From positions 1 to 36,563 of the forward strand of contig NZ_JABXKM010000120.1 of NCBI RefSeq assembly GCF_017115025.1: 36,563 bases of DNA. The letters run 5' to 3'. The translations under genes and the position numbers were made by a program. The stretch comes from Nostoc sp. NOS(2021). GTDB lineage: Bacteria > Cyanobacteriota > Cyanobacteriia > Cyanobacteriales > Nostocaceae. Positions 23,886-31,901 of this stretch are shown one piece after another; position 1 is the stretch's first letter, and every line of letters starts with the position of its first letter. Below the pieces are notes generated by a model that worked only from the letters and a program-made list of their open reading frames with translations, had not been told where the DNA came from and searched no databases.

Positions 23886-25817
23886 CTACGATCCTTCGTT
23901 AGTTACTTGAACAGTGGATTGACTAGATTGGGCTAGATAGATGCCCATTAAAACTACGGCAAAAGTCGCCCAGTCAAACAAACCTACTTGTTCTGAAAAA
24001 ATGAACCAAGCAAAAATGGAGGCCAGGACTGGTTCAAGGAGAAGCGTGACAGCGACGATGCCTGAAGAGATTCTGCTGAGGCTATAAGCCAAAAGTCCCT
24101 GACCCAATACTTGGCAAAAAAGAGCTTGGAAAATTATGAAAAACCAACCCGTCCAGGAATAGGGAAACAGTCTATCTTCGAGGAATGGGAGGACGGGTAG
24201 TAGAAACATTGTTGTCACTCCACAGCGCCACAGCATGATAGTTGCAGTGCTAAATCGGGTTCGGAGTCGTTCTATCAGCAGCATACACGTAGCCATGAAA
24301 ACCGCAGTTAGCAATGCTAATGTATCACCTAGTATTTGGTCAGTTGCAAATTGCACCTTATTGAGTTCAAACGCGATCGCTCCTCCCAAGGCTATGACTA
24401 GACCAATCACGAATCTGTGATCGAAGCGCCGACCGAATAACAGATACCCAGCTAAAGCCACGAATAAGGAGTTCAAATTAGACAGTAAAGCCACGTTGGC
24501 CACACTAGTTTGACTCAGCGACCAAGCCCACAAGAGAAGGTAGGTTCCAGCAGAGGTTCCCATTGCCAATAATAGCCACACTTCTTGTCTGGTAAAAGGC
24601 TTTTGTTCTATAGATTGGTTATCGGACTGTTGATAGCGGAAAGCCTCAATTCCATTCCACAGCCCAAAGACAACTGTAGCAATCCAACTGCGATGAAATA
24701 CTACAGCATTTGCACCAATTTCTTGTTGACACAATTTGGTCAGAGATGGTGCTAAAGATATGGGAATTAGGGCAAACAATAATGAGACAGTTCCCAACAA
24801 AGCTGGTGTTTCGGAGAATTGTTGCTTTAGTAATGACAGTTTGATCGTCATACTTTTAAGGAAAGTGTTAACTATATTTTTGACTGATTTTTGGAACGGG
24901 TAATTAACAGCAGCTTGGCTAGATATGGCTAAGTATAAACCGATTAAAACTACAGCGAAACCTATCCAATTTGAGAAAGTTAATTTTTCCGAAAATATTA
25001 CTAGAGCGAAAATACCGCTAAATACTGGCTCTAACAGATGCACCAAAGAGACAACCACAGAGGAAAACCTGGCAAGGCTATAGGTCAAAAGCCCATGGCC
25101 TAAAACTTGACAGATTAGGGCTAGGGAAATGACCCAAAGCCATCCACTGACTGTAGAGGGGAAAAGCTGATCTTGAGTGAACAAAAGTATGGGGAAGATA
25201 ACTAAAGCTGCGATCGCACAGATCCACAACTGGATTGTAGCCGGAGAAAATTTGGTTCGTAATTTTTCTACAATCAGCAGGTATGCACTCAAGAAAATCG
25301 CCGAAACGATCGCAGCAAAGCTTCCTTGAACTTCGTCTGTGGCGAATTGCAGTTCCTCAAATTCAATCGCGATCGCTCCCCCAAGCGCGATCGCCATCCC
25401 AATCAAGAATTGGTTCTCAAAACCCTGACGAAATAACAGCCACACCCCTAAGCTAGTAAATATGGGAGCGAGATTATGCAACACACTAGAGATCGCAACG
25501 CTAGTTTGAGTCAGCGACCAAGCCAACAAGACTAAAGTGGCAGCCCAAAGAATACCAGCACCTAGCAATAGCCACAGATCCTGACTGGTGTAGAGCTGCT
25601 GTTCTACAGGTTTGTCTAAGGAAAATCGCTGCCGTATTGCCTTGTATCCATGCCAGAGCAAGAAGACCACACTAGCAAGCCAAAAGCGATTAAATACAGT
25701 GGCACTGGGGCTGAGTTCAATTTCGCTCAATTTCAGAAAAATAGAGCCAAAAGATATGGCACCTACACCTAGAAATAATGAAGCGATCGCTATCTTCGTT
25801 TGATTGGATACATTCAT
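23886..25817 (-). CDS. Double-length EamA/DMT-type transporter (four EamA domains)
   Basis: The protein of about 643 residues consists of two homologous halves, each itself a pair of EamA domains (5 TM each), so about 20 membrane spans. Half 1 has LFLGVGAISFGSIFLKLSEIEL, LGGAIAIEFEELQFATDEVQG and LAFSSVVVSLVHLLEPVFSGIFA-type motifs. Half 2 repeats them as LLFALIPISLAPSLTKL, LGGAIAFELNKVQFATDQILG and SRISSGIVAVTLLLEPVLASIFA. The two are joined by about 45 polar residues (around 305-345). Normal EamA exporters are about 300 residues and may dimerise. This is a tandem fusion of two. Export of a small metabolite is inferred; the substrate is unknown. The frame opens at TTG 25835; ATG 25817 is preferred. 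It follows the mannosyltransferase gene by 45 bases. Confidence 0.88.
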   Translation of the reverse strand: MNVSNQTKIAIASLFLGVGAISFGSIFLKLSEIELSPSATVFNRFWLASVVFLLWHGYKAIRQRFSLDKPVEQQLYTSQDLWLLLGAGILWAATLVLLAWSLTQTSVAISSVLHNLAPIFTSLGVWLLFRQGFENQFLIGMAIALGGAIAIEFEELQFATDEVQGSFAAIVSAIFLSAYLLIVEKLRTKFSPATIQLWICAIAALVIFPILLFTQDQLFPSTVSGWLWVISLALICQVLGHGLLTYSLARFSSVVVSLVHLLEPVFSGIFALVIFSEKLTFSNWIGFAVVLIGLYLAISSQAAVNYPFQKSVKNIVNTFLKSMTIKLSLLKQQFSETPALLGTVSLLFALIPISLAPSLTKLCQQEIGANAVVFHRSWIATVVFGLWNGIEAFRYQQSDNQSIEQKPFTRQEVWLLLAMGTSAGTYLLLWAWSLSQTSVANVALLSNLNSLFVALAGYLLFGRRFDHRFVIGLVIALGGAIAFELNKVQFATDQILGDTLALLTAVFMATCMLLIERLRTRFSTATIMLWRCGVTTMFLLPVLPFLEDRLFPYSWTGWFFIIFQALFCQVLGQGLLAYSLSRISSGIVAVTLLLEPVLASIFAWFIFSEQVGLFDWATFAVVLMGIYLAQSSQSTVQVTNEGS

Positions 25818-25862
25818 TAGGAAATTTAAATTCAACTTCTTACCAATAATGGATCAAACCCT

Positions 25863-27212
25863 CTAACCAACCCAGCGCTCTTGGGCAAATCCTACAGCTA
25901 TTTTGGCTAGTAGCGTCACAAAAGCCCCCAATATTAAATATCCCTGACGAGGATGGCGAGATAGCAGCAAACCAATGGCTATATTCAAAGGCACAATACC
26001 GTAGGCGAGACGACTCAAAGAGATGGTACCTCCAGAGGCTAGCAGCAAACCAATACCACAAAAGCCATAAATAACTGTAACTGGGGACAATTGCGTGTGT
26101 AAGCGCCACAACACATAGCCACCACCTAAAACCATGAACAAATTGAGCAAATTATTGATCCACTGTTCGCTTGCCAGAATCAACAAAAATAAGACTAAAG
26201 CATAAAAGCCATAGAATAATTTCACACAACTAAAACGTTGACGGAAACGCCATAAAAGATAGCCACTGGCAACGATCGCGCCAAACAACAAGAGATACCA
26301 AGGGTCTTGAATCCCGCCAGAGGAGTTTTGAACCCAACCATGTTGCCAATTTTTCCTGCCAACTGCAATTTGCATGAGCATATTTAACCAACCCTGCCAA
26401 TCAAATCCTAGAGTTGGTCGCCATCCCCGTTGTGCTTCGATAAAAGCTAAAGGGTCGCCAAAATAAATCGCACAATACAAACTGAATAGAAGTATGCCAA
26501 TAGCGGTAGTAAAGCCAGCTATATAGGCAATGGCTGGTCGGCGTTCTTTCCAGGCTGCGATCGCCAATGCTGGAATTAGTGCCATACCTGTAGGGCGTGT
26601 TGCTGTCGCCATCGCGCCCCAAAGGGCAGTCCAGCCATACTGCTTTTGATCAAATGCCCGCAAAGTTGCCGTACTCAAAAACAAATACAGTCCTTCTGTG
26701 TAAATCACCCCCGTAAACATCGAAGATGGATACCAGGAAACTACAGCAGTAGCCCAATGCGCTGCATTGATGCCATAATGCTCTTTGATCCAAAAGTACA
26801 AACAGTAAAGCGCGGCAAAAAATGCCAAGTTGTTGACTAACGTACCTGCTAATTCAAACGGTAAGCCCAACTTCATCAAAATCCAGATGCTTAAGGGAAA
26901 CAGGGGAAAGAAGGCCAGATTATGTTGCTTGCCGTCATTCACAAATTCATAGCCAGAAGTTGCGATCGCTCGATAATGTATACTATCCCAGGCATCAAAA
27001 ACGCCCCAGCCAAAAGGGGGCAAAAATTCTTCTGCTGGTAACGGTAGTTTTGGCGCAACCAGCAACATGGCAGTCCAGATGAATATTCGGCTGGCAAGCC
27101 ATATTGCTGCTGGAAACAGGAAATCATTTTTCCATAAAACTTTTTTTATAACTATCTGAACTTTAACCATAAGGTTGAGTGCTTCAACAAACTCCTTTAT
27201 GCATCCTTTCAC
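25863..27212 (-). CDS. PIG-V-like membrane mannosyltransferase
   Basis: This polytopic protein of up to 449 residues has FGWGVFDAWDSIHYRAIATSGY, the WDSxHY motif of the GPI-mannosyltransferase II (PIG-V) family. FFPLFPLSIWIL and ATRPTGMALIPAL follow. These enzymes use a lipid-linked sugar to glycosylate lipids or proteins on the outer side. About 10 hydrophobic segments are present. The frame opens at GTG 27212; an ATG at 27170 (MVKVQIVIKKVLWKNDF) is an alternative and gives 435 residues. It is upstream of the EamA gene on the same strand and likely co-transcribed with it. Together with the GT39 gene this makes an envelope-glycan neighbourhood, by inference. Confidence 0.85.
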   Translation of the reverse strand: MKGCIKEFVEALNLMVKVQIVIKKVLWKNDFLFPAAIWLASRIFIWTAMLLVAPKLPLPAEEFLPPFGWGVFDAWDSIHYRAIATSGYEFVNDGKQHNLAFFPLFPLSIWILMKLGLPFELAGTLVNNLAFFAALYCLYFWIKEHYGINAAHWATAVVSWYPSSMFTGVIYTEGLYLFLSTATLRAFDQKQYGWTALWGAMATATRPTGMALIPALAIAAWKERRPAIAYIAGFTTAIGILLFSLYCAIYFGDPLAFIEAQRGWRPTLGFDWQGWLNMLMQIAVGRKNWQHGWVQNSSGGIQDPWYLLLFGAIVASGYLLWRFRQRFSCVKLFYGFYALVLFLLILASEQWINNLLNLFMVLGGGYVLWRLHTQLSPVTVIYGFCGIGLLLASGGTISLSRLAYGIVPLNIAIGLLLSRHPRQGYLILGAFVTLLAKIAVGFAQERWVG

Positions 27213-27584
27213 CTATGGTTGCAACACAGCAATTTATGAGTAATATTTTGCATATTAAATCCTCCACCAAAATAATTAACAAACTGGACAAATGGGCAAC
27301 TACTTGAAATTATTTCTTATTTGGTTACTTTTGCCAATTTTATCGGAATTTTTCATTAAAAATATAGTATTTATAAATACAAGTTTTGTCTAGTTATATG
27401 AAAATTAAGCAACTTTAGGGTGTATTTTAAAAGTCGATGAAATAGTTTAGGACTTACGCACTGCAATAATAGTATATGTGTGTTAAATCACTCAGTACTC
27501 ACTACGCTTATTACCGCTCTTCTATGACTCTCACGAGATAAAAATCAGAAACCTTTATTGTGATTAGTTTTTATAAATCTAGGG

Positions 27585-27802
27585 GTAGGTTGGGTTGAAG
27601 AACGGATGCTGTTGGCGAAAGTGTTACAAACGCACAAACAAAAGTGTTACAACTAAAAGCCGCAACCACAGATTGAAGGTTTGAGCTAATGTAATACTGT
27701 ATAAGACAAAATTGTATTACATTCGTCAACAGTATCAGGAACGAAACCCAACACCAAGAATCCTTGATTTTGTTGGGTTTCACTTTGTTCAACCCAACCT
27801 AC
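27585..27802. repeat. 218-bp segment bounded by perfect 15-bp inverted repeats
   Basis: GTAGGTTGGGTTGAA (27585-27599) and TTCAACCCAACCTAC (27788-27802) are exact inverted repeats. Inside, GAAACCCAACA (27743-27753) and TGTTGGGTTTC (27771-27781) form a second perfect hairpin. Direct copies of AAAGTGTTACAA occur near 27619 and 27641. No convincing target duplication was found, so it is MITE-like but unproven. Confidence 0.6.
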
Positions 27803-27804
27803 AC

Positions 27805-27895
27805 AGGACTTACGCAAACAATAGCTGAAAAAAATGATTTTTCGGTACGGGCAATTCATGAATTGCCCCTACAGCGTGTAGTTTTGCTTAAGTCC
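27805..27895. mobile_element. Small MITE-like element
   Basis: Arms AGGACTTACGCAAA (27805-27818) and TTTGCTTAAGTCCT (27882-27895) are inverted repeats with one mismatch. The centre holds a perfect 20-bp palindrome at 27849-27868 (GGGCAATTC...GAATTGCCC). The terminal motif also appears near 19081 and 27453, so it is a dispersed family. No coding capacity. Confidence 0.55.
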
Positions 27896-27935
27896 TACTA
27901 CAAATATTTGATTTTTTTATAGTAATAAAAGAGCG

Positions 27936-28130
27936 TTACTCCTCAAGGATAGAAAGGGCTTTTAGCTCTTTTTGTATGTATTCACGAAGCCCACCTTCAG
28001 TATATTTAAGTTGATTAATTCTTCCACTATAAATAAGATTTAATCTTGCAACTTCTATTTGATCTCGATGTACCCAATCCTCACCATCTAGAAGGTTTTC
28101 CTCGTTCCCAGTCTCCGACTGGGAATGCAT
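27936..28130 (-). pseudogene. Truncated gene fragment capped by a repeat element
   Basis: The 64-residue frame has a plausible coding part, LLDGEDWVHRDQIEVARLNLIYSGRINQLKYTEGGLREYIQKELKAL. But its first about 11 residues (MHSQSETGNEE) are encoded by the inverted-repeat element at 28101-28209. So the original 5' end was probably replaced when the element inserted. I do not recognise the family. No convincing continuation was found beyond the element. Confidence 0.4.
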
Positions 28131-28209
28131 TCATTGAGTCTCCGACTCAATGTCTGACTGGAGCCAGCAGCCCCTAATCAGCCATTCCCACGCAGAGCAT
28201 GGGAACGAG
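28101..28209. mobile_element. 109-bp MITE-like element with nested hairpins
   Basis: Terminal arms are CTCGTTCCCA (28101-28110) and TGGGAACGAG (28200-28209). Internal hairpins include CCCAGTCtccGACTGGG (28108-28124) and ATTGAGTCtccGACTCAAT (28133-28151). This is a familiar non-autonomous repeat in cyanobacterial genomes. It interrupts the frame ending at 27936. Confidence 0.65.
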
Positions 28210-28510
28210 AGAACAATGGAATGGTCAATCGAGCTTTTTTCGACTTGTGTGTACACCGTAGCTTTTTAAGGGCAGGGTGGTTTCATACAAACAGAGAAAA
28301 AGTGCAACTAGCTTTCAAAGCCTCTTGACCTTTCAGGGAGAGGTTTGGAGAGGGGTCAAAATCTAGGATAAGGAGACACGGAGACACTTTCCTTTTCCCC
28401 CTGACCGCGTTTCTACTCCTTTGCGTCAATGTATCGATTATGGTGATTGCTGTGATTAAAGAGTCCCAAGCAATTTATAGTGGGAGTTGTCTGTAAATCC
28501 TTAAGCAATT
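28210..28510. other. Non-coding interval upstream of dxr
   Basis: Around 300 bases without a supported gene. A GACC...GGTC-flanked, G-rich stretch lies at 28327-28358 (dispersed-repeat-like). The promoter of dxr must lie here, but no consensus boxes stand out. Confidence 0.5.
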
Positions 28511-29707
28511 GTGAAAGCGATTACTCTTCTTGGTTCCACTGGTTCTATTGGTACTCAGACTTTAGATATTGTCACTCAGTACCCAGATCAGTTTCAGATT
28601 GTGGGATTGGCAGCTGGGGGTAATGTGGAAATGTTGGCTGCTCAAATTCGGCAGTTTCGACCGCAAATAGCAGCAATTTGCTCAGAAGAGAAATTACCAG
28701 CGCTCAAAGAAGCTATCATTGACCTCGATCCCCAGCCGATTCTACTCGCAGGCGACGCTGGAGTGATAGAAGTCGCTCGTTACGGCGATGCTCAAACCGT
28801 TGTCACTGGTATCGTTGGTTGTGCTGGTTTGCTACCCACGATCGCAGCTATTGAAGCTGGTAAAGATATTGCCTTAGCGAACAAAGAAACCCTGATTGCT
28901 GGCGCCCCTGTGGTTCTACCCCTAGTCGAAAAACATGGTGTAAAATTACTCCCAGCCGATTCCGAACATTCCGCAATCTTTCAATGCCTCCAAGGTGTGC
29001 CAAAGGGAGGCTTACGGAAAATTTTGCTGACTGCATCTGGTGGGGCTTTCCGGGACTGGGATGTAGAAAAGTTAGCAGATGTAACCGTTGCTGATGCCCT
29101 GAAGCATCCTAATTGGTCGATGGGGCGGAAAATCACGGTAGACTCTGCTACTTTGATGAATAAAGGACTGGAAGTAATTGAGGCTCACTTTCTGTTTGGG
29201 TTGGATTATGACAAGATCGAAATTGTCATTCATCCCCAAAGCATTATTCATTCGCTGATTGAACTGCAAGATACTTCAGTTTTAGCCCAACTCGGTTGGC
29301 CAGATATGCGCTTACCCTTACTGTACGCTCTATCTTGGCCCGATCGCATCTCCACCAACTGGGAACGACTAGATTTAGTCAAAGCTGGAAATTTAACCTT
29401 CCGTGAACCAGATCACCAGAAGTATCCTTGTATGCAGTTGGCTTATGCCGTGGGTAAAGCTGGTGGTTCGATGCCAGCTGTGTTGAATGCCGCCAATGAG
29501 CAAGCTGTGGCTTTATTTTTATCAGAAAAAATTCGGTTTTTAGATATTCCCCGGTGTATCGAATCGGTGTGCGATCGCCATCAAAATGATAACCGGGCAA
29601 ATCCCTCTTTAGATGACATTTTGGCAGCAGATAAATGGGCAAGACAAGAAGTTTTAACAGCGACTGAAAAGTTAGAAACTCACTCGCGGATAATTTCTCT
29701 GCGATAA
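28511..29707 (+). CDS. dxr: 1-deoxy-D-xylulose-5-phosphate reductoisomerase
   Basis: This 398-residue enzyme makes 2-C-methyl-D-erythritol 4-phosphate in the MEP pathway for isoprenoids (carotenoids, phytol, quinones, undecaprenyl). The NADPH-binding [17 protein letters not shown] is at the N terminus. [11 protein letters not shown] and [17 protein letters not shown] carry the metal-binding Asp150 and Glu152. [23 protein letters not shown] follows, then [13 protein letters not shown] and [12 protein letters not shown]. It starts at GTG, a few bases after an A+T-rich TTAAGC. It stands alone; the nearest gene downstream is a convergent vapC. It feeds the prenyl pool used by uppS. Confidence 0.95.
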   Translation: MKAITLLGSTGSIGTQTLDIVTQYPDQFQIVGLAAGGNVEMLAAQIRQFRPQIAAICSEEKLPALKEAIIDLDPQPILLAGDAGVIEVARYGDAQTVVTGIVGCAGLLPTIAAIEAGKDIALANKETLIAGAPVVLPLVEKHGVKLLPADSEHSAIFQCLQGVPKGGLRKILLTASGGAFRDWDVEKLADVTVADALKHPNWSMGRKITVDSATLMNKGLEVIEAHFLFGLDYDKIEIVIHPQSIIHSLIELQDTSVLAQLGWPDMRLPLLYALSWPDRISTNWERLDLVKAGNLTFREPDHQKYPCMQLAYAVGKAGGSMPAVLNAANEQAVALFLSEKIRFLDIPRCIESVCDRHQNDNRANPSLDDILAADKWARQEVLTATEKLETHSRIISLR

Positions 29708-29763
29708 AAACCTTCACTCAGATACCCAAAAGGCAGATTTTCTGGTTCTTGACCAATTCTTGT

Positions 29764-29792
29764 TTAGCCTTCAGCCTAATCCTGAAGGCTAA
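29764..29792. repeat. Hairpin downstream of dxr
   Basis: TTAGCCTTCAG (29764-29774) pairs perfectly with CTGAAGGCTAA (29782-29792) around a 7-base loop. It lacks a downstream T-run, so it is at best a rho-independent-like RNA end. It probably belongs to a dispersed cyanobacterial repeat. Confidence 0.6.
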
Positions 29793-29830
29793 CGGTCAAA
29801 TATCCACTTCCCCAATATCGAAAATGCGTA

Positions 29831-29917
29831 ATCGCACTTTCCCGACTTCAACAAAAATGCGAACTGACAAGTCAGCGCTTCGCTATCGCACTTCTCCAAA
29901 ATCACAAATGCGATCGC
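29831..29917. repeat. Two copies of a ~35-bp dispersed repeat ending in HIP1
   Basis: 29831-29862 and 29885-29917 share ATCGCACTT, then CCC/TCC, A-rich, then AAATGCGA(TCGC). Further copies are at 30799-30828, 30905-30941 and 31590-31625. All lie between genes, in one orientation. Confidence 0.6.
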
Positions 29918-29923
29918 AAAGTC

Positions 29924-30346
29924 TCAAGGTATCGACCAATCCACAATTTTCAAACCAGGAACTTTTTCAAAATCTTTACGATTGCGCGTCACAACTGTAG
30001 CACTGACAGAAAGCGCAATGGCTGCTATTCTTAAATCTTGTGTACCAATACGAATTTTTGCTGCACGTAGTTTGTTATAAATATCAAATGCTGCTTCATC
30101 GAAATCAAGAATATTCCCTTGACATAACCGATTAAATGTTTCTTTCAATAAAGCGTAAGCTGTGACTAATTCTTGTTTTGATTTTGCTCGTTTGATAACA
30201 TCTAAACGACCGTACATCTGCTCGACAATAGTTATTATTGTGACTGAAATTTCTGAAGGATTGACAGCAGCTACTTTGCTAATAACAACTGGATGTCCTC
30301 TTTGTAGTAGGGAAATCTGGTCAGTATCAAGCACCCATAGTGTCAT
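29924..30346 (-). CDS. vapC: PIN-domain toxin (VapC-like)
   Basis: This 140-residue protein has the PIN nuclease layout: VLDTDQISLL (Asp7) at the N terminus, SVTIITIVEQMYGRL with the central Glu, and IGTQDLRIAAIALSVSATVVTRNRKDFEKVPGLKIVDW with the third acidic residue (QDLRIA). VapC-type proteins cleave RNA, often tRNA. It is preceded by an antitoxin-like gene 27 bases upstream on the same strand. All catalytic acids appear present. The stop lies within a repeat-rich zone. Confidence 0.9.
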   Translation of the reverse strand: MTLWVLDTDQISLLQRGHPVVISKVAAVNPSEISVTIITIVEQMYGRLDVIKRAKSKQELVTAYALLKETFNRLCQGNILDFDEAAFDIYNKLRAAKIRIGTQDLRIAAIALSVSATVVTRNRKDFEKVPGLKIVDWSIP

Positions 30347-30373
30347 TTTATTTATACTGAAGCAAATATTATC

Positions 30374-30748
30374 CTACTCTTGTGGAAAATCATATTCTAT
30401 ATTTTTATCTAATTCATGTCTATAGCTTTCAATAGCTTCGAGCATTTGTTCAAATTGTGGGTCATCTTTAAAAACTCCAGCCATTTCTAACCAAGGATTT
30501 TTCGGCTCAATAGATGGTAATTTAATAGGTAAAGAAACAATTTCTGCTCCTGCTAAATGGGTTTCTAGTAGTTGCTGAATTTGGCTTAGGGCTGTTGCGC
30601 GATCGCTTGCTTCTACTTGTAGTTCTGGTAAACCTGGAACGATCGCAATTGTTCTCCCATCACTACCTTGTTTAACAATAACGTTTACTAATACTTCGCT
30701 ATTATCTTGGTTTTTAATTTGTGGTGTTACAGATGAGAAAGAATTCAT
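30374..30748 (-). CDS. Antitoxin-like partner of the PIN toxin, with a HicB-like N-terminal part
   Basis: This 124-residue protein has an N-terminal part with VNVIVKQGSDGRTIAIVPGLPELQVEASDRATALSQIQQLLETHL, like the strand-helix core of HicB-type antitoxins. The C-terminal PWLEMAGVFKDDPQFEQMLEAIESYRHEL is typical of proteins paired with cyanobacterial VapC genes. The tail would mask the PIN active site. It has no AbrB or RHH domain, so operator binding is not evident. Antitoxin identity is inferred from position and the C-terminal motif. Confidence 0.75.
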   Translation of the reverse strand: MNSFSSVTPQIKNQDNSEVLVNVIVKQGSDGRTIAIVPGLPELQVEASDRATALSQIQQLLETHLAGAEIVSLPIKLPSIEPKNPWLEMAGVFKDDPQFEQMLEAIESYRHELDKNIEYDFPQE

Positions 30749-30798
30749 AACGATTGTTTAAGTATATTTTCTTTAATTGTAAATGAAATAGCCCTGGT

Positions 30799-30941
30799 AT
30801 AGCACTTCTCCAACATCACAAATGCGATAACTACGTTCAACTATACGCGATCGCACTAATCCATCAACTTCATAAACACGTAGCCGTAAGGCTTGTCGTC
30901 AGACATCGCACTTTCCCATCAAACTCAATAAATGCGATCGC
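30799..30941. repeat. Two more copies of the ~35-bp dispersed repeat
   Basis: 30799-30828 and 30905-30941 resemble 29831-29862 and 29885-29917. They lie upstream of the vapBC-like pair and before brnT. Confidence 0.55.
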
Positions 30942-30999
30942 TTCTACGCACTCCATCCCAAAGTCTAAGTCGGTGTAGGATAGCAAAGGCAAATATTTT

Positions 31000-31011
31000 T
31001 AGTATATACTA
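31000..31011. promoter_or_regulatory. Palindrome upstream of brnT
   Basis: TAGTATATACTA is a perfect 12-bp palindrome directly before the brnT reading frame and overlapping a likely -10 region. BrnA proteins repress their own operon, so this is a candidate operator. Evidence is limited to symmetry and position. Confidence 0.45.
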
Positions 31012-31014
31012 TAA

Positions 31015-31290
31015 ATACGCTTTGAGTGGGACGACAACAAAGCCGAATCAAATTTTTTGAAACACGGTATTCAATTCGAGGAAGCTGTAACAGTTTTTGC
31101 CGACCCCTATCTTCTGTTTACGGAGGACTCTATTCATTCTCAGGGAGAAGAAAGGGAATGGGCAATTGGTGAAGCGGAAGATCGCTCAATTGTTGTGGTT
31201 GTTTTTACCATGCGAGGTGAGCGAATTAGGATAATTAGTGCAAGAAAAGCTACAAGAAGGGAGTGTCAACAATATGAGTCAGGAATCTGA
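31015..31290 (+). CDS. brnT: BrnT-family toxin with apparent ATA in place of the start codon
   Basis: The reading frame from 31015 is RFEWDDNKAESNFLKHGIQFEEAVTVFADP after the first codon, the usual BrnT opening (normally MxFEWDxxK). GEEREWAIGEAEDRSIVVVVFTMRGERIRIISARKATRRECQQYESG follows. The first codon is ATA, immediately after an in-frame TAA, and no ATG, GTG or TTG exists until TTG at 31057. Starting there would lose the first strand. BrnT is a RelE-like ribonuclease. Either translation starts at ATA, or at TTG with loss of the first 14 residues, or the gene is dead. The end overlaps brnA by 17 bases. Confidence 0.8.
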   Translation: MRFEWDDNKAESNFLKHGIQFEEAVTVFADPYLLFTEDSIHSQGEEREWAIGEAEDRSIVVVVFTMRGERIRIISARKATRRECQQYESGI

Positions 31291-31540
31291 GTTTCCTTTT
31301 GACAAAGCAAGACGAGTTACACCAGAAGAAAACCAAAAATTCAGAGATGCGATCGCGCATCAGTTTGGGATTACGCCGAGGAAGCGTGGACGACCTGCTA
31401 AGGATGAAGAGGAAAAGTATGAGCCGATTTCTATCAGATTTCATCCTAAAATCATAGCCTGGGCGAAAGAAGAGGCAGAAAAACGAGGGGTCGGCTACCA
31501 AACGGTCATCAATGAAGCACTATTGGAGAAAATAGGCTGA
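31274..31540 (+). CDS. brnA: BrnA-family antitoxin
   Basis: The 88-residue product from ATG 31274 (MSQESEFPFDKARRVTPEENQKFRDAI) has a basic middle (TPRKRGRPAKDEEEKYEPISIRFHPKIIAWAKEEAEKRGVGYQTVINEALLEKIG). Its C-terminal RHH-like region with GVGYQTVINEALL is characteristic of BrnA. GGGAG is 10 bases before this ATG. The frame also opens at GTG 31238, adding 12 residues. BrnA binds BrnT and represses the operon. Order toxin-then-antitoxin is normal for brnTA. Confidence 0.88.
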   Translation: MSQESEFPFDKARRVTPEENQKFRDAIAHQFGITPRKRGRPAKDEEEKYEPISIRFHPKIIAWAKEEAEKRGVGYQTVINEALLEKIG

Positions 31541-31901
31541 TAGTAAGACTTAAGCCATCTTAAAACCCAAATAAAGCTGAAATTTAACGATCGCACTCTC
31601 CTCAAACTAACCAAAATGCGATCGCACCAATCAACCCCAATAATTGATACAAAAATATCAAGAAAAAAATCTTTTCAGGAATTCTGCCAAATTGCCAAAT
31701 AAGTTGCCTCTTATCCGAATAATTGTCTCATTTGCAGGTAATATGGCATTGGCACAGTTAGACAAAAAATCTTAGCTTTAGGATCTATTCCAAATTAGGT
31801 CTAATAGCTTTAGCACTAGTAATTGTTACTTCAGATAAAAATTTACCCTTTCTGAATAAACCCACTCTCAGACAAGGGCAATTATTAAGGAATTAATATA
31901 T
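31541..31901. other. Non-coding interval between brnA and the small membrane gene
   Basis: About 360 bases with the fifth copy of the ~35-bp repeat (31590-31625). No other feature is supported. Confidence 0.5.
31590..31625. repeat. Fifth copy of the ~35-bp dispersed repeat
   Basis: ATCGCACTCTCCTCAAACTA followed by ACCAAAATGCGATCGC matches the copies at 29831, 29885, 30799 and 30905. Confidence 0.55.

Larger units (their letters stand above)
27213..27935. other. Gene-free repeat-rich interval
   Basis: More than 700 bases hold no supported gene. They contain AGGACTTACGCACTG near 27453, a 15-bp inverted-repeat pair (27585-27802) with an inner hairpin, and a small element (27805-27895). It looks like a landing zone for small mobile repeats. 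No transposase is present. Confidence 0.65.

Noticed and set aside
27571..27792. 73-residue minus-strand frame in the repeat-rich interval.
   Set aside because: It is made of the inverted-repeat segment and its hairpin; no coding character.
29831..31625. Repeats around VapBC and BrnTA considered as a CRISPR array.
   Set aside because: Copies are irregularly spaced over 1.8 kb, differ from each other, contain HIP1 and no cas gene is near.
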